Shown: positions 1 to 8,479, counted from the first letter of the stretch. The stretch: 21,149 bases of DNA from an uncultured Variovorax sp. (GCA_946478645.1 CAMLCW010000043.1:1-21149); one strand, 5' to 3'. A program made the numbers and translations. Notes: generated by a model from the sequence alone, not told the origin.

Positions 1-180
1 CCGCGCCCCCGGGCCGTGCGTAGCTGCGGCGCGGTCCCGCATGCGCCCCCCCTTCCCCGCCCGGGGGGGGGCGCGGGGGGCGCCCTGCCCGGCTTGCCAG
101 GCCGCGGCCGGCGCGCGGTCGATGTGGATGCCCCAATCCACGAGGCGAGGGTGGCGTTGGGCGAGTACAGCCAGCGTCAT
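1..180 (-). CDS. Partial ORF of unknown function directly downstream of the VIT/VWA gene
   Basis: An ATG at 180 (minus strand) opens a frame of 60 codons that stays open to the window edge. It begins 21 nt after the stop of the VIT/VWA gene and has a purine-rich stretch (GAAAGAGAAAAG) just upstream that could serve as a ribosome binding site, so it looks like the next gene of an operon. The first 20 residues (MTLAVLAQRHPRLVDWGIHI) look protein-like. After that the frame passes through runs of 9 G, 6 G and 7 C and becomes an Ala/Pro/Arg/Gly-rich string, so a frameshift or base-calling error is possible. I do not recognise the family. A gene in this place could be the sorting enzyme for the PEP-CTERM-like protein upstream, but nothing visible shows it. 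Confidence 0.35.
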   Translation of the reverse strand, partial: MTLAVLAQRHPRLVDWGIHIDRAPAAAWQAGQGAPRAPPRAGKGGRMRDRAAATHGPGAR

Positions 181-201
181 TTCGACTTTTCTCTTTCGCG
201 T

Positions 202-2265
202 TCAGTTGGTGAAGCGACGCGGGTCGCTGCGCCGGGCCCGGCGGCGCAGCATCGCCAGCATCGACAGCACGAGCGCGACTGCGCCCAGCGTCTCGGGCTC
301 GGGCGTGCTCGGCACCTCGGCGCCGAGCGCGAGTTCGCTCACGCCCTGCGGCAGCGGCAGCGGCTGCTTCACCTCGACACCGTCCTGCGGCGCGGGATTG
401 CGCACCACTTTGTCGACCGCGATGAAGCTCGTGTACTGCGTGAGCAGGCTGTACTTGAGGCCGAGATCGGTGATGCGTGCCTTGAAGGCGCCGCCGCCCT
501 CGAGCGCTTCCTGGTCGCTCAGGCTCTGGATGCGGTGGCGCGCCCACAAGGTGCGCAGTGCGGCGCTGTCCTGGCGCATCTGCGGATCGACCGCGAGTTC
601 GCTGCGGTAGGGGCCGCTGGCGCCGTGGCCCTCGACGATGACGCGGCCTCGGGGCTCGCCGCGCCACTTGCCGAACACGATCACCGGGCGCTCGCCGAGC
701 ACGTCGGGCAGTGCCTGCGGTTCGACGTCGTACACGTCGAGCCCGCCGAAACTCAGCCTCACGTTGGTGAGCACCGGCGACTCGACCATGCGCTTGAAGC
801 GCGCGGCCTGCTCGGGTGCCTGCACCGGGTCGGTGATGATGAAGGGCTCGCCCATGCCGGCGCGCGCGATGCCTTCCATGAGGCTGCGGTTCACCGATGA
901 ACCGATGCCGAACGCGAACACATTGGCCTTCGAGAGGTTCCTGCGCACGAGTTCGAAGGCCTCGCGCTCCACCGTGACGTAGCCGTCGGTCACGAGCACC
1001 ACGGTGCGCGACACGTTCTCTTCCTTCGGCTCGGCATACACGCGCTTGAGCGCGGGAATCAGCTCCGTGCTGCCGCTGCCGCGGTAGTTGTGGATGGTGT
1101 CGAGCGCCTGCGTGATGTTGGCGCGCGTGGCCGGTACCGACTTCGGCGCCAGCATCCGGTTGCTGCCCGAGAACAGCAGCACGTTGAAGGTGTCGCTCGG
1201 CCGCAGGCCGCCGATCAGCCGTTCGAGCACGGTCTTGGCGGTGTCGAGCGGAAAGCCGTGCATCGAGCCCGAGATGTCGACCACGAAGATGTAGTCGCGC
1301 GGCGAGACCGCGCTCGCGGCCACGGCCTTGGGCGGCTCGATTATCGCGAGAAAGAAGTTCTCTGCGCCGCCGTCGGCGCCCTGGCCCTTGTAGAGCATCA
1401 GGCCCGACTCGGTCCTGTCGCCGGCCAGGCGGTAGTCGAGCACGAAGTCGCGGTTGTCCGCAGCGCGGCCGTCGGCCGCGAGCACGATGTCGGCGTGCCG
1501 GTCCGCGTCGCGCTTCTTCACTTCGATGGCATGGCTCGGCGAGCGCACTTCCTTCAGGCCCACGGGCGTCTCGATGCTGGCCTTGAGGCTGAAGCGCGTG
1601 GTCGGCGCCACGCCTGCGCGCAGCGTGGGCTGCGCGGCCCAGCCGGTCTGCGCGTTCTCCGACTGCGGACTGTTGTAGCGCGGTCCGACCACCGTGGGGA
1701 ACACGAACGCATAGTTGCCCGACTGCGGCACCAGCAGCTCGGTGTAGCGCAGTTCCACCTTCACCTCGTCACCCGGCAGGATGTTGGCGACGTTCATCTG
1801 GAACACGTTGGGCAGGTGCTGTTCGAGCAGCGCGGCGGTCTTGCCCTCTTTCTTCGCGCTGTCGTACTCGATCTGCGCCTGCTGCTTCTCGCGGATCTGC
1901 GCGGTGATCAGCCGGTCGGCCAGGCGCACGTGGAGCCCGCCGACCGCGGCCCGCGTCGAGCCCGGAAACACGTACTTCGCCTCGATCGCGCGCCGGCCTT
2001 CGTTGCGGTAGGTCTGCGTCACCGTGACATCGGCGATCACGCCCGAGATCTTTACCGCGACGTCGGTCGCCTTGAGCGGCAGGCGGTCGACCGCGGGATC
2101 GTCGCTCTTGACGAGGAAATACGGGCTCTCGGTTCGAAGCCTCGGCCCGGGCGCTTCCTGCGCATGCACGGGATGCAAGGTCAGCGCGACGAAGCCGGCC
2201 GTGGCCAGGCTGACGGTGGCCAGCCAGAGCCAGCGGCCGGGACGGGGAATGGTGTGGGCTTCCAT
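202..2265 (-). CDS. Exported VIT/VWA-domain protein with a PEP-CTERM-like C-terminal tail
   Basis: A 687-residue exported protein. Residues 11-35 form a signal peptide (hydrophobic LWLATVSLATAGFVALTL, cleavage near AQE at 35-37). A VIT (inter-alpha-trypsin inhibitor) domain spans about 48-180. A von Willebrand A domain spans about 323-490, with a complete-looking MIDAS: D330-x-S332-G-S334, T400 and D427. The C-terminus is tripartite: P655-E656-P657, a hydrophobic helix 660-673, then Arg-rich RRRARR at 674-679, as in PEP-CTERM sorting signals. This suggests a metal-dependent adhesion protein processed at the membrane by an exosortase. The frame extends upstream to an ATG at 2385, but I chose the ATG at 2265 because the signal peptide follows it directly and because a CreB operator overlaps the upstream ATG. 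It is divergent from creD. Related families with a VIT/VWA body are sorted by LPXTG sortases or, in Bacteroidetes, by an exosortase. Domain calls are firm; the sorting role is inferred. Confidence 0.85.
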   Translation of the reverse strand: MEAHTIPRPGRWLWLATVSLATAGFVALTLHPVHAQEAPGPRLRTESPYFLVKSDDPAVDRLPLKATDVAVKISGVIADVTVTQTYRNEGRRAIEAKYVFPGSTRAAVGGLHVRLADRLITAQIREKQQAQIEYDSAKKEGKTAALLEQHLPNVFQMNVANILPGDEVKVELRYTELLVPQSGNYAFVFPTVVGPRYNSPQSENAQTGWAAQPTLRAGVAPTTRFSLKASIETPVGLKEVRSPSHAIEVKKRDADRHADIVLAADGRAADNRDFVLDYRLAGDRTESGLMLYKGQGADGGAENFFLAIIEPPKAVAASAVSPRDYIFVVDISGSMHGFPLDTAKTVLERLIGGLRPSDTFNVLLFSGSNRMLAPKSVPATRANITQALDTIHNYRGSGSTELIPALKRVYAEPKEENVSRTVVLVTDGYVTVEREAFELVRRNLSKANVFAFGIGSSVNRSLMEGIARAGMGEPFIITDPVQAPEQAARFKRMVESPVLTNVRLSFGGLDVYDVEPQALPDVLGERPVIVFGKWRGEPRGRVIVEGHGASGPYRSELAVDPQMRQDSAALRTLWARHRIQSLSDQEALEGGGAFKARITDLGLKYSLLTQYTSFIAVDKVVRNPAPQDGVEVKQPLPLPQGVSELALGAEVPSTPEPETLGAVALVLSMLAMLRRRARRSDPRRFTN

Positions 2266-2374
2266 GGCGGGGGTGTCGGTGTCCGTGCGAACTTGCACAG
2301 CCGCCACTGTCGGCAGGGCCCGAGAAGGCAATTCGAAGGCTGCTTGAAGTGCGGAATGCGCGATGCAGCCTTGT

Positions 2375-2390
2375 GTGAAGTCCATGTGAA
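2375..2390 (-). promoter_or_regulatory. CreB operator (cre tag), perfect TTCAC-N6-TTCAC
   Basis: The minus strand reads TTCACATGGACTTCAC, an exact copy of the cre/blr tag that the response regulator CreB (BlrA) binds in enterobacteria and Aeromonas. It lies in the 208-bp gap between the VIT/VWA gene and creD, 84 bp before the creD start and about 110 bp before the VIT/VWA start. The direct repeat points toward the VIT/VWA gene. creBC itself is in this window, so the regulator and the site occur together. A tag with both half-sites exact is expected about 0.04 times by chance in 21 kb (equal base frequencies). Confidence 0.8.
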
Positions 2391-2408
2391 GTCCGCTGGT
2401 GCCTGCGC

Positions 2409-2424
2409 TTCACACGGCCTTCGG
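2409..2424 (+). promoter_or_regulatory. Possible degenerate second cre tag facing creD
   Basis: The plus strand reads TTCACACGGCCTTCGG: one exact TTCAC half-site, then after the correct 6-bp gap a half-site matching 3 of 5 bases (TTCgg). It lies 50 bp before the creD start and points toward creD, opposite to the perfect tag 19 bp away. It could give each divergent gene its own CreB site, but the match is weak and may be chance. Confidence 0.3.
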
Positions 2425-2473
2425 GTCGCGGCGCGAGCATCGCGGCTTCATTGACCCGGAGAGGAGAAGTTCC

Positions 2474-3907
2474 ATGTCCCAGTTGCTCAAGAGCCTGCAG
2501 GGCTCGATGCTTTTGAAGGTGGCGGGCCTGCTGTTGCTCACGCTGCTGCTGTGCATTCCGCTGGCGCGCATCGATGCGCTCAACCGCGAACGCGGCGAAA
2601 GCCAGCGCGAGGCGGCCAACGAGTTGGCCGCCACCTATGCGGGGCCCCAGACCGTCGTCGGCCCGCTGCTGCTGGTGCCGTACGTCGAGCGCTGGCTGGA
2701 GCCGCTGCGCGATGCCAAGGGCACGGTGATCGGCCAGGAAGCGCGCAGCAAGGAGCGCGCGCATGTGGTGTTTCCCGACAGGCTGCACATCGAAGGATCG
2801 ATGGCGCCGCAGGAGCGCTATCGCGGCATCTTCAGGATTCCTTTCTATACCCTCGACGCCACACTGACGGGCGCGTTCGCTGCCTTCGATCCGGCCGCCG
2901 TCGCGCGCAGCGAGACCGATTCGAGGATCGAATTCAAGACACCGGTCGTCGTCTTCGGCGCCAGCGACCTGCGCGGCCTCGATGGCTCGCCGACGATCGC
3001 GATGACTGGCGAGGCGCTGCGCTTCAGGCAGCGCGTGCCCGGCATCCCGGGCGATGCTGCGCTGGCCCGTGGCATCCATGCACCCCTGTCCGGCGCCGCA
3101 CTCGCCGCCTGGGAAAGCAAGGCGCCGATGCCTTTCGAGATGAAGCTCGGCCTGGTCGGCCAGGACACGCTCGCGCTGGTGCCGATCGCCGACGAAACCA
3201 CCGCGCACCTGCGCTCAGCGTGGGCCCATCCGAGCTTCGGCGGCCGTTTCCTGGCGACCGAGCGCGAGGTCACGCCAGAAGGATTCGACGCGCGCTGGCG
3301 CGTCTCGTCGCTCGTGACCTCGGCGCGCGACGAGGTGCGCGCGGCACTCGGCGCTGGCAGCTGGAAGCAGGCACTGTCGATCCAGGGCTTCGACGTCTCG
3401 CTCGCGCAGCCGGTCAACGTCTATTCGATGAGCACGCGCGCAGGCAAGTACGGTGCGCTCTTCATCGGGCTGGTGATCATGGCGGCCTTCATGTTCGAGC
3501 TGTTCCGCCGCCAGCGCATGCATCCGGTGCAGTACGGGCTGGTCGGCCTGTCGATCGCGCTGTTCTTCCTGCTGCTGCTGGCACTGTCGGAGAAGTTCGC
3601 GTTCTGGATGGCCTATGCGGGCGCGGCCGGCGCGAGCGTGCTGTTGCTCGCGATCTATTTCAGCGCCGTCTTGCAAAGCTGGCAGCGCGGCGCGGGCTTC
3701 GGGGCCTATGTCGCGGTACTCTATGGCGCGCTCTACGGGCTGCTGGCGTCGGAAAGCAACGCGCTGCTGCTCGGCGCGCTGCTGACATTCGGCATGCTCG
3801 CCGTCCTGATGCTCGCCACACGCAAGGTCGACTGGTACCAACTGTCGGCCGGGAACCCCCGCACACCGGCACCAGTCTCACCAGAGGCAGTGGCGCCTTC
3901 GGTGTAA
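2474..3907 (+). CDS. creD: Inner membrane protein CreD
   Basis: A 477-residue CreD family protein, near the usual length of about 450. It has one N-terminal membrane helix (about 14-32), a large periplasmic domain (about 33-325), then four or more C-terminal helices (about 327-342, 354-371, 377-400, 410-448). The ending LLLGALLTFGMLAVLMLATR followed by KVDWY is characteristic of CreD. CreD is the main target of the CreBC system. In enterobacteria its level alters colicin tolerance, and in Pseudomonas, Aeromonas and Stenotrophomonas it is tied to envelope integrity and beta-lactam response. Its biochemical activity is unknown. I chose the ATG at 2474 over an upstream in-frame start because a strong ribosome binding site (GGAGAGGAG) precedes it. 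Here creD is separated from creBC by two genes, unlike the creABCD operon of E. coli. Confidence 0.93.
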   Translation: MSQLLKSLQGSMLLKVAGLLLLTLLLCIPLARIDALNRERGESQREAANELAATYAGPQTVVGPLLLVPYVERWLEPLRDAKGTVIGQEARSKERAHVVFPDRLHIEGSMAPQERYRGIFRIPFYTLDATLTGAFAAFDPAAVARSETDSRIEFKTPVVVFGASDLRGLDGSPTIAMTGEALRFRQRVPGIPGDAALARGIHAPLSGAALAAWESKAPMPFEMKLGLVGQDTLALVPIADETTAHLRSAWAHPSFGGRFLATEREVTPEGFDARWRVSSLVTSARDEVRAALGAGSWKQALSIQGFDVSLAQPVNVYSMSTRAGKYGALFIGLVIMAAFMFELFRRQRMHPVQYGLVGLSIALFFLLLLALSEKFAFWMAYAGAAGASVLLLAIYFSAVLQSWQRGAGFGAYVAVLYGALYGLLASESNALLLGALLTFGMLAVLMLATRKVDWYQLSAGNPRTPAPVSPEAVAPSV

Positions 3908-3947
3908 CCAATGCAACGGACTGTTTTTTCTCACTTCTGATTTCCCC

Positions 3948-6317
3948 ATGGACGATTCCTCTTCTTCCACCGACGCGCGCTCGCAGCGGCTGCGGCGCAT
4001 CGCGCGGTGGAGCGCCATCACGGCCGGTTGCGCCGCGATGGTGCTGCTCGTGGCCGCCATCGTGACCGTCGCGGTCATCTACCCGCGGCTGCCCGACATT
4101 TCCGAACTCGCCGACTACCGGCCCAAGCTGCCGCTGCGCGTGTACACCGCGGAAGGCACGCTGATCGGCGAATTCGGCGAGGAGCGCCGCACGCTCACGC
4201 CGTTCGCGAGCATCCCGCAGGTCATGAAGGACGCCGTGCTCGCGGTGGAGGACGCGCGTTTCTACGAGCACGGCGGCGTCGACTACATCGGCTTCATGCG
4301 CGCGGCGGTGGCGAGCCTCAAGGGCGGGCGCCAGCAGGGCGCCTCGACCATCACGATGCAGGTGGCGCGCAACGTCTACCTGACTTCGGAGCGCACGCTG
4401 ACCCGCAAGACCTACGAGATCCTGCTCGCGCTGCGGCTCGAACAGCAGCTCACCAAGGACCAGATCCTCGAGATCTACCTGAACCAGATCTACCTCGGCA
4501 ACCGCGCCTACGGCTTCGCGGCGGCTTCCGAGGCCTATTTCGGCAAGCCGCTGCAAGACGTCACCATCGCCGAGGCGGCGATGCTCGCGGGCCTGCCGAA
4601 GGCGCCCGGCGCCAACAACCCGGTGGTCAATCCGCGCCGTGCGCGTGCGCGCCAGCTCTACGTGATCGACCGCATGCAGGAGACCGGCTTCATCACCGCC
4701 GAGCAGGCGGCCGCTGCCAAGAGCGAGGAACTGCAGCTGCGCGACGCGGCCGACCCGAACCGGCTGCATGCCGAGCACGTGGCCGAAACCGTGCGCCAGA
4801 CGATGTACGCACAGTACGGCGACAGCATCTACACCAGCGGCATGAAGGTCTACACCTCGCTGGTGGCGGCCGACCAGGCAGCGGCGTACAAGGCGCTGCG
4901 CAAGGGCATCATGGACTACGAGCGGCGCCAGCCTTACCGCGGCCCCGAGCGCTTCGTCGCGCTGCCCGACGATCCGCAGCAGCTCGACGACGCGGTGGAC
5001 GACGCGCTGGCCGAACACCCGGACAACGGCGACGTGATGGCTGCGGTGGTGCTGAAGGCCGGCAGCAAGGAGATCGAGGCGGTGCGCGCCAATGGCGAAT
5101 CGATACAGATCACCGGCGAAGGATTGCGGCCCGCGCAGTCGGGCCTCGCGGCCAAGGCGCCACCCCACATCAAGATCCGCCGCGGCGCGGTGATCCGCGT
5201 GGCGAAGACGCCGAAGAACACCTGGGAGATCACCCAGCTGCCCGAAGTGGAAGGCGCCTTCGTCTCGATGGACCCGCGCACTGGCGCAGTCAAGGCGCTG
5301 GTCGGGGGCTTCGACTTCGGCAAGAACAAGTTCAACCACGTCACGCAGGCCTGGCGCCAGCCGGGTTCGAGTTTCAAACCCTTCATCTATTCGGCCGCGC
5401 TCGAGAAGGGCTTCACGCCTGCCACGGTCGTGAACGATGCGCCGCTGTACTTCGAGGCAGGCCCCAACGGTCAGCAGGCCTGGGAGCCGAAGAACTACGA
5501 CGGCGGCTTCGAAGGCCCGATGCCGCTGCGCACCGCGCTCATGAAGTCGAAGAACCTCGTGACCGTGCGCATCCTGCAGTCGATCGGCGCACCCTATGCG
5601 CAGGACTGGATCACGCGCTTCGGCTTCGATCGCGACAAGCATCCTGCCTACCTGCCGATGGCGCTCGGTGCCGGTTCGGTCACGCCGATGCAGATGGCCA
5701 CGGCCTACTCGGTGTTCGCCAACGGCGGCTACAAGGTCAACCCCTACCTCGTGACGCGCATCACCGACCTGCGCGACAAGGTGCTGGTCGAGACCACGCC
5801 GCCCGTGCTCGACGAAAGCCACCGCGCGATCCCCGAGCGCAATGCCTTCATCATGGATTCATTGCTGCAGAGCGTGGTGCGCGGCGGCACCGCGGCGCGC
5901 GCACACCAGGCACTCAAGCGCGACGACCTGTTCGGCAAGACCGGCACCACCAACGATTCGTTCGACACCTGGTTCGCAGGCTTCCAGCCGACCACCGTGG
6001 GCATCGCCTGGATCGGCTATGACACGCCGCGCCAACTCGGCGTGCGCGGCGAGACCGGCGGCAGCCTGAGCCTGCCGATCTGGACCAGCTACATGCAGTC
6101 GGCACTCAAGGGCGTGCCCGTGAGCAGGATCCCCGAGCCCGCGGGCGTGGTCAACATCGACGGCGAATGGTATTTCGACGACTTCACGCCGGGCCACAAC
6201 ATCGCGAGCCTGGGCATCGAGCCCGTCGAGGCGCCCATGCCGCCGCAGGAACTCATGCCGCTCGGTCCGCCGCCACCGCCCGAAGAGCGCAACCGCATCC
6301 TCGATTTCTTCCGGTAA
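3948..6317 (+). CDS. Class A penicillin-binding protein 1A (glycosyltransferase/transpeptidase)
   Basis: A bifunctional peptidoglycan synthase of 789 residues, anchored by one N-terminal helix (about 25-45) and otherwise periplasmic. The GT51 glycosyltransferase domain spans about 60-250, with catalytic E101 in EDARFYEHGG and the motifs GASTITMQVARN (131-142) and LEIYLNQIYLGN (174-185). An OB-like linker (about 310-430) follows, then the transpeptidase domain with S474-x-x-K477 (SSFK), S534-K-N536 and K664-T-G666-T. All active-site motifs are present, so both activities should work. The C-terminus ends in a proline-rich stretch (LGPPPPPEE). The gene starts 40 bp after creD on the same strand with no visible Shine-Dalgarno sequence and a pyrimidine-rich leader. 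The canonical ponA of this group usually sits next to pilMNOPQ, so this copy may be a second PBP1A tied to the Cre system; that is inferred from context. Confidence 0.93.
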   Translation: MDDSSSSTDARSQRLRRIARWSAITAGCAAMVLLVAAIVTVAVIYPRLPDISELADYRPKLPLRVYTAEGTLIGEFGEERRTLTPFASIPQVMKDAVLAVEDARFYEHGGVDYIGFMRAAVASLKGGRQQGASTITMQVARNVYLTSERTLTRKTYEILLALRLEQQLTKDQILEIYLNQIYLGNRAYGFAAASEAYFGKPLQDVTIAEAAMLAGLPKAPGANNPVVNPRRARARQLYVIDRMQETGFITAEQAAAAKSEELQLRDAADPNRLHAEHVAETVRQTMYAQYGDSIYTSGMKVYTSLVAADQAAAYKALRKGIMDYERRQPYRGPERFVALPDDPQQLDDAVDDALAEHPDNGDVMAAVVLKAGSKEIEAVRANGESIQITGEGLRPAQSGLAAKAPPHIKIRRGAVIRVAKTPKNTWEITQLPEVEGAFVSMDPRTGAVKALVGGFDFGKNKFNHVTQAWRQPGSSFKPFIYSAALEKGFTPATVVNDAPLYFEAGPNGQQAWEPKNYDGGFEGPMPLRTALMKSKNLVTVRILQSIGAPYAQDWITRFGFDRDKHPAYLPMALGAGSVTPMQMATAYSVFANGGYKVNPYLVTRITDLRDKVLVETTPPVLDESHRAIPERNAFIMDSLLQSVVRGGTAARAHQALKRDDLFGKTGTTNDSFDTWFAGFQPTTVGIAWIGYDTPRQLGVRGETGGSLSLPIWTSYMQSALKGVPVSRIPEPAGVVNIDGEWYFDDFTPGHNIASLGIEPVEAPMPPQELMPLGPPPPPEERNRILDFFR

Positions 6318-6422
6318 CAGGCGGGGGAGGGAAGCGGGAGAAAGCGCCGTGCCGGGTTCTACACTTGGCGCAGTCCGCTTCTGCCGCTGCGGCGTCCTTC
6401 CTTTCTCCTTCTGCCTGCACCC

Positions 6423-7028
6423 ATGGAAATCCTCATCCTGGTGGCATCGATCGCCATCGGTGCGCACCTGCTCAAGTCCCGCGAACAGCGCCAGCGCATC
6501 GTGCTGCTCGCGAGCCATCTCGGCAATTTCCAGATCGAGCGGCTCATGGAGACGCTCACCGACGGCTACCTGCGCTGCCTCGGCGAGGACGATCCCGCGC
6601 GGCGCGAACAGATCTGGCGCATGCTCGACGCCACCGAGCAGAAGCTCTCGAGCGAGTTCGACCGCTTTGCCGCGGGCTTTGCACGCGTCGAGCCGGCCGA
6701 TGCGCGCGTGAGCAGGCTGCCGCTCGCCATTCCGTTCGCCCACACGCTGTTTCCGGCCGCGACCTTCGACATGCGCGAGGCACTGGTCATCCATGCCCGC
6801 GGCATCGCCGAGACGATGCGCAACGAAGCGGGCCGCACCCCCAAGGCCAAGGCCTACACCATGTCGGCCGAGCTGTTCCTCATGCAGCACACCTGCCACT
6901 GGTTCTGCAAGTCGAAGGCGGTGGCCTCGGCGCGCATGCTGGCGCGGCACAAGACCTCGTACGAGCAATTGCTCGGCGCAGTGAGCCCCGCGACGCGGGC
7001 GGCCTACGGCGCACTGACGGGCCAATAG
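6423..7028 (+). CDS. Conserved-looking membrane-anchored protein of unknown function
   Basis: A 201-residue protein I cannot assign to a named family. Residues 2-17 (EILILVASIAIGAHLL) form a short hydrophobic N-terminal helix with no clear cleavage site, so it is probably anchored in the inner membrane. The rest is mostly helical and charged, with a Leu/Arg-rich region 23-85. A striking cluster H156-x-C158-H159-x-x-C162 (HTCHWFC) could bind metal or heme or form a disulfide. Start is the ATG at 6423; no good ribosome binding site is visible, and a possible -10 (TACACT) lies upstream near 6360. It follows the PBP gene by 105 bp on the same strand and is convergent with creC, 11 bp away. Base composition and codon use match the neighbours, so it looks like a resident gene. 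Confidence 0.75.
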   Translation: MEILILVASIAIGAHLLKSREQRQRIVLLASHLGNFQIERLMETLTDGYLRCLGEDDPARREQIWRMLDATEQKLSSEFDRFAAGFARVEPADARVSRLPLAIPFAHTLFPAATFDMREALVIHARGIAETMRNEAGRTPKAKAYTMSAELFLMQHTCHWFCKSKAVASARMLARHKTSYEQLLGAVSPATRAAYGALTGQ

Positions 7029-7039
7029 GAAAAGCGGCT

Positions 7040-8479
7040 TCAGCGCGCTGGCATCAGCGGCAAGGTGAGCGTGGCCACCGCGCCGCCGCGCGCCGCATTG
7101 CCGAGCTCGATGCGCCCGCCGTGCAACGCGGCGATCTCCTTCACGAAGGCCAGCCCGAGGCCGGTGCTCTTCTTGCGGCTGTGCGGCCGCGCGAGCGAGT
7201 AGAACTTCTGGAAGACCTTTTCCTGCGCGTAGTCGGGAATGCCCGGCCCGCGGTCGCGCACGGTCACGCGCGCGAGCTTCGAGGTGGCCTCGAGCGTGAG
7301 CAGCACCTCGCTGTCGGCCGGCGAGAAATCGATCGCGTTGTCCAGCAGGTTGCTGACCGCGCGGCGCAGCAGGAACGGATCGCCCTCCGTCACAGCCTCG
7401 GCGCGGATGTCGACGCGCACCCGGATGCCGCGCCGGGCCGCCGCGGGCCGGGCGCTGCCCGCGACGTCGTCGATCAGCAGGGCCAGCGCCACCGGCTCGG
7501 TGCGTTCGAGCCCGCGCCGGGCTTCGAGCGCGGTGAGTTCCATCATGCGGTCGACGATCTCCTGGATGCGCCCGGTTTCGCGTTCGATGTTCTGCAGGAA
7601 GCGCTCGCGCTCCGCTTGCGGCATCGACGACTCCTGCAGCAGCTCGGCCGCGCCGCGGATCGCCGACAGCGGGCTCTTCACTTCGTGCGTGAAGGTCTGC
7701 ACATAGTCCGCCACGTAGTTGCGGCCGGTCAGCGTGTCGCGCATCTCGCTGAAGCCGGTGCGCACCGCGTCCACCGCGCGCCGCGCCATGCGCCCGATGC
7801 TGAGGCTGCGCTGCGTGCGGACCCAGGCCCAGTAGTCGGAGATCAGCCCGAAAGGGCGCACCAGCCAGACCGAGACGATCAGCGCCAGCAGCAGCAGCGC
7901 CAGGCCCGAACCGACGCCCACCCACAGCGTGCGGGCGCGGGCGTCCTCGACGAACTGGCCGAAGCTCTGCACCGGCTTGCCGACGCTGACCATGCCGACG
8001 ATCTCGTTGTTCCAGCGGATCGGCGCGCCCACGTACATCACCGAGGTGCGCGGATCGGCCTCGACGTCGCGCGTGGTGCGCGCGCCGTAGATGCCGCCGA
8101 GCGTGCGCCGCACGTCGCTCCAGCCGGAATAGTCCTCGCCCAGGTGCCGGCCCAGCGAATCGAACATCACGCGGCCGCTGCGGTCGGTGACGTAGACGCG
8201 CAGCTCGACGCGGTTCTTGTGCAGGTTGTAGATCTGCGCCGAGAACTCGCGCGCATAGACGCTGCGGAACAGCGGCTCGAGCCGCGCGGTGTTGATGGCG
8301 CCCGCGATCACGTCCTGCTCGACCAGGCTGGCGAGCAGCTGCGAGGTCTCGACCAGCGACTCTTCGGCCGATTCGCGGTAGCGCGGATCGATGTCGGCGA
8401 CGACGCGGTACAGCAGGAACGCGATGCCCGCTGTGTAGATCAGCAGAATCCCGATGAAGATCCGCGTTCTTCGAGACAT
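7040..8479 (-). CDS. creC: Sensor histidine kinase CreC
   Basis: A 479-residue membrane histidine kinase. Helices at 7-26 and 184-207 enclose a periplasmic sensor domain (about 28-182), followed by a HAMP-like segment, a dimerisation domain with phosphoacceptor H265 in FTHEVKSPL, and an ATPase domain with the N box (N377-x-x-x-N381), the G1 box DRGPGIPD (409-416) and the G2 box STGLGLAFVK (438-447). Length and sequence fit CreC (474 aa in E. coli), also called BlrB. It would phosphorylate CreB in response to growth on minimal medium or, in Pseudomonas and Aeromonas, to PBP inhibition. It lies downstream of creB with a 124-bp gap that contains repeat-like hairpins. The ATG at 8479 is preceded by GGGGGAGAG. 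It is convergent with the 201-aa gene. Confidence 0.92.
   Translation of the reverse strand: MSRRTRIFIGILLIYTAGIAFLLYRVVADIDPRYRESAEESLVETSQLLASLVEQDVIAGAINTARLEPLFRSVYAREFSAQIYNLHKNRVELRVYVTDRSGRVMFDSLGRHLGEDYSGWSDVRRTLGGIYGARTTRDVEADPRTSVMYVGAPIRWNNEIVGMVSVGKPVQSFGQFVEDARARTLWVGVGSGLALLLLALIVSVWLVRPFGLISDYWAWVRTQRSLSIGRMARRAVDAVRTGFSEMRDTLTGRNYVADYVQTFTHEVKSPLSAIRGAAELLQESSMPQAERERFLQNIERETGRIQEIVDRMMELTALEARRGLERTEPVALALLIDDVAGSARPAAARRGIRVRVDIRAEAVTEGDPFLLRRAVSNLLDNAIDFSPADSEVLLTLEATSKLARVTVRDRGPGIPDYAQEKVFQKFYSLARPHSRKKSTGLGLAFVKEIAALHGGRIELGNAARGGAVATLTLPLMPAR

Noticed and set aside
2266..2385. Upstream extension of the VIT/VWA gene to the ATG at 2385
   Set aside because: The added 40 residues would precede a normal signal peptide, and the perfect CreB tag overlaps that ATG.
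3660..5822. Very long open frame (720 codons) on the minus strand opposite creD and the PBP gene
   Set aside because: It is Arg/His/Val-rich with no family character and lies opposite genes with complete catalytic motifs; such frames are a by-product of high GC.
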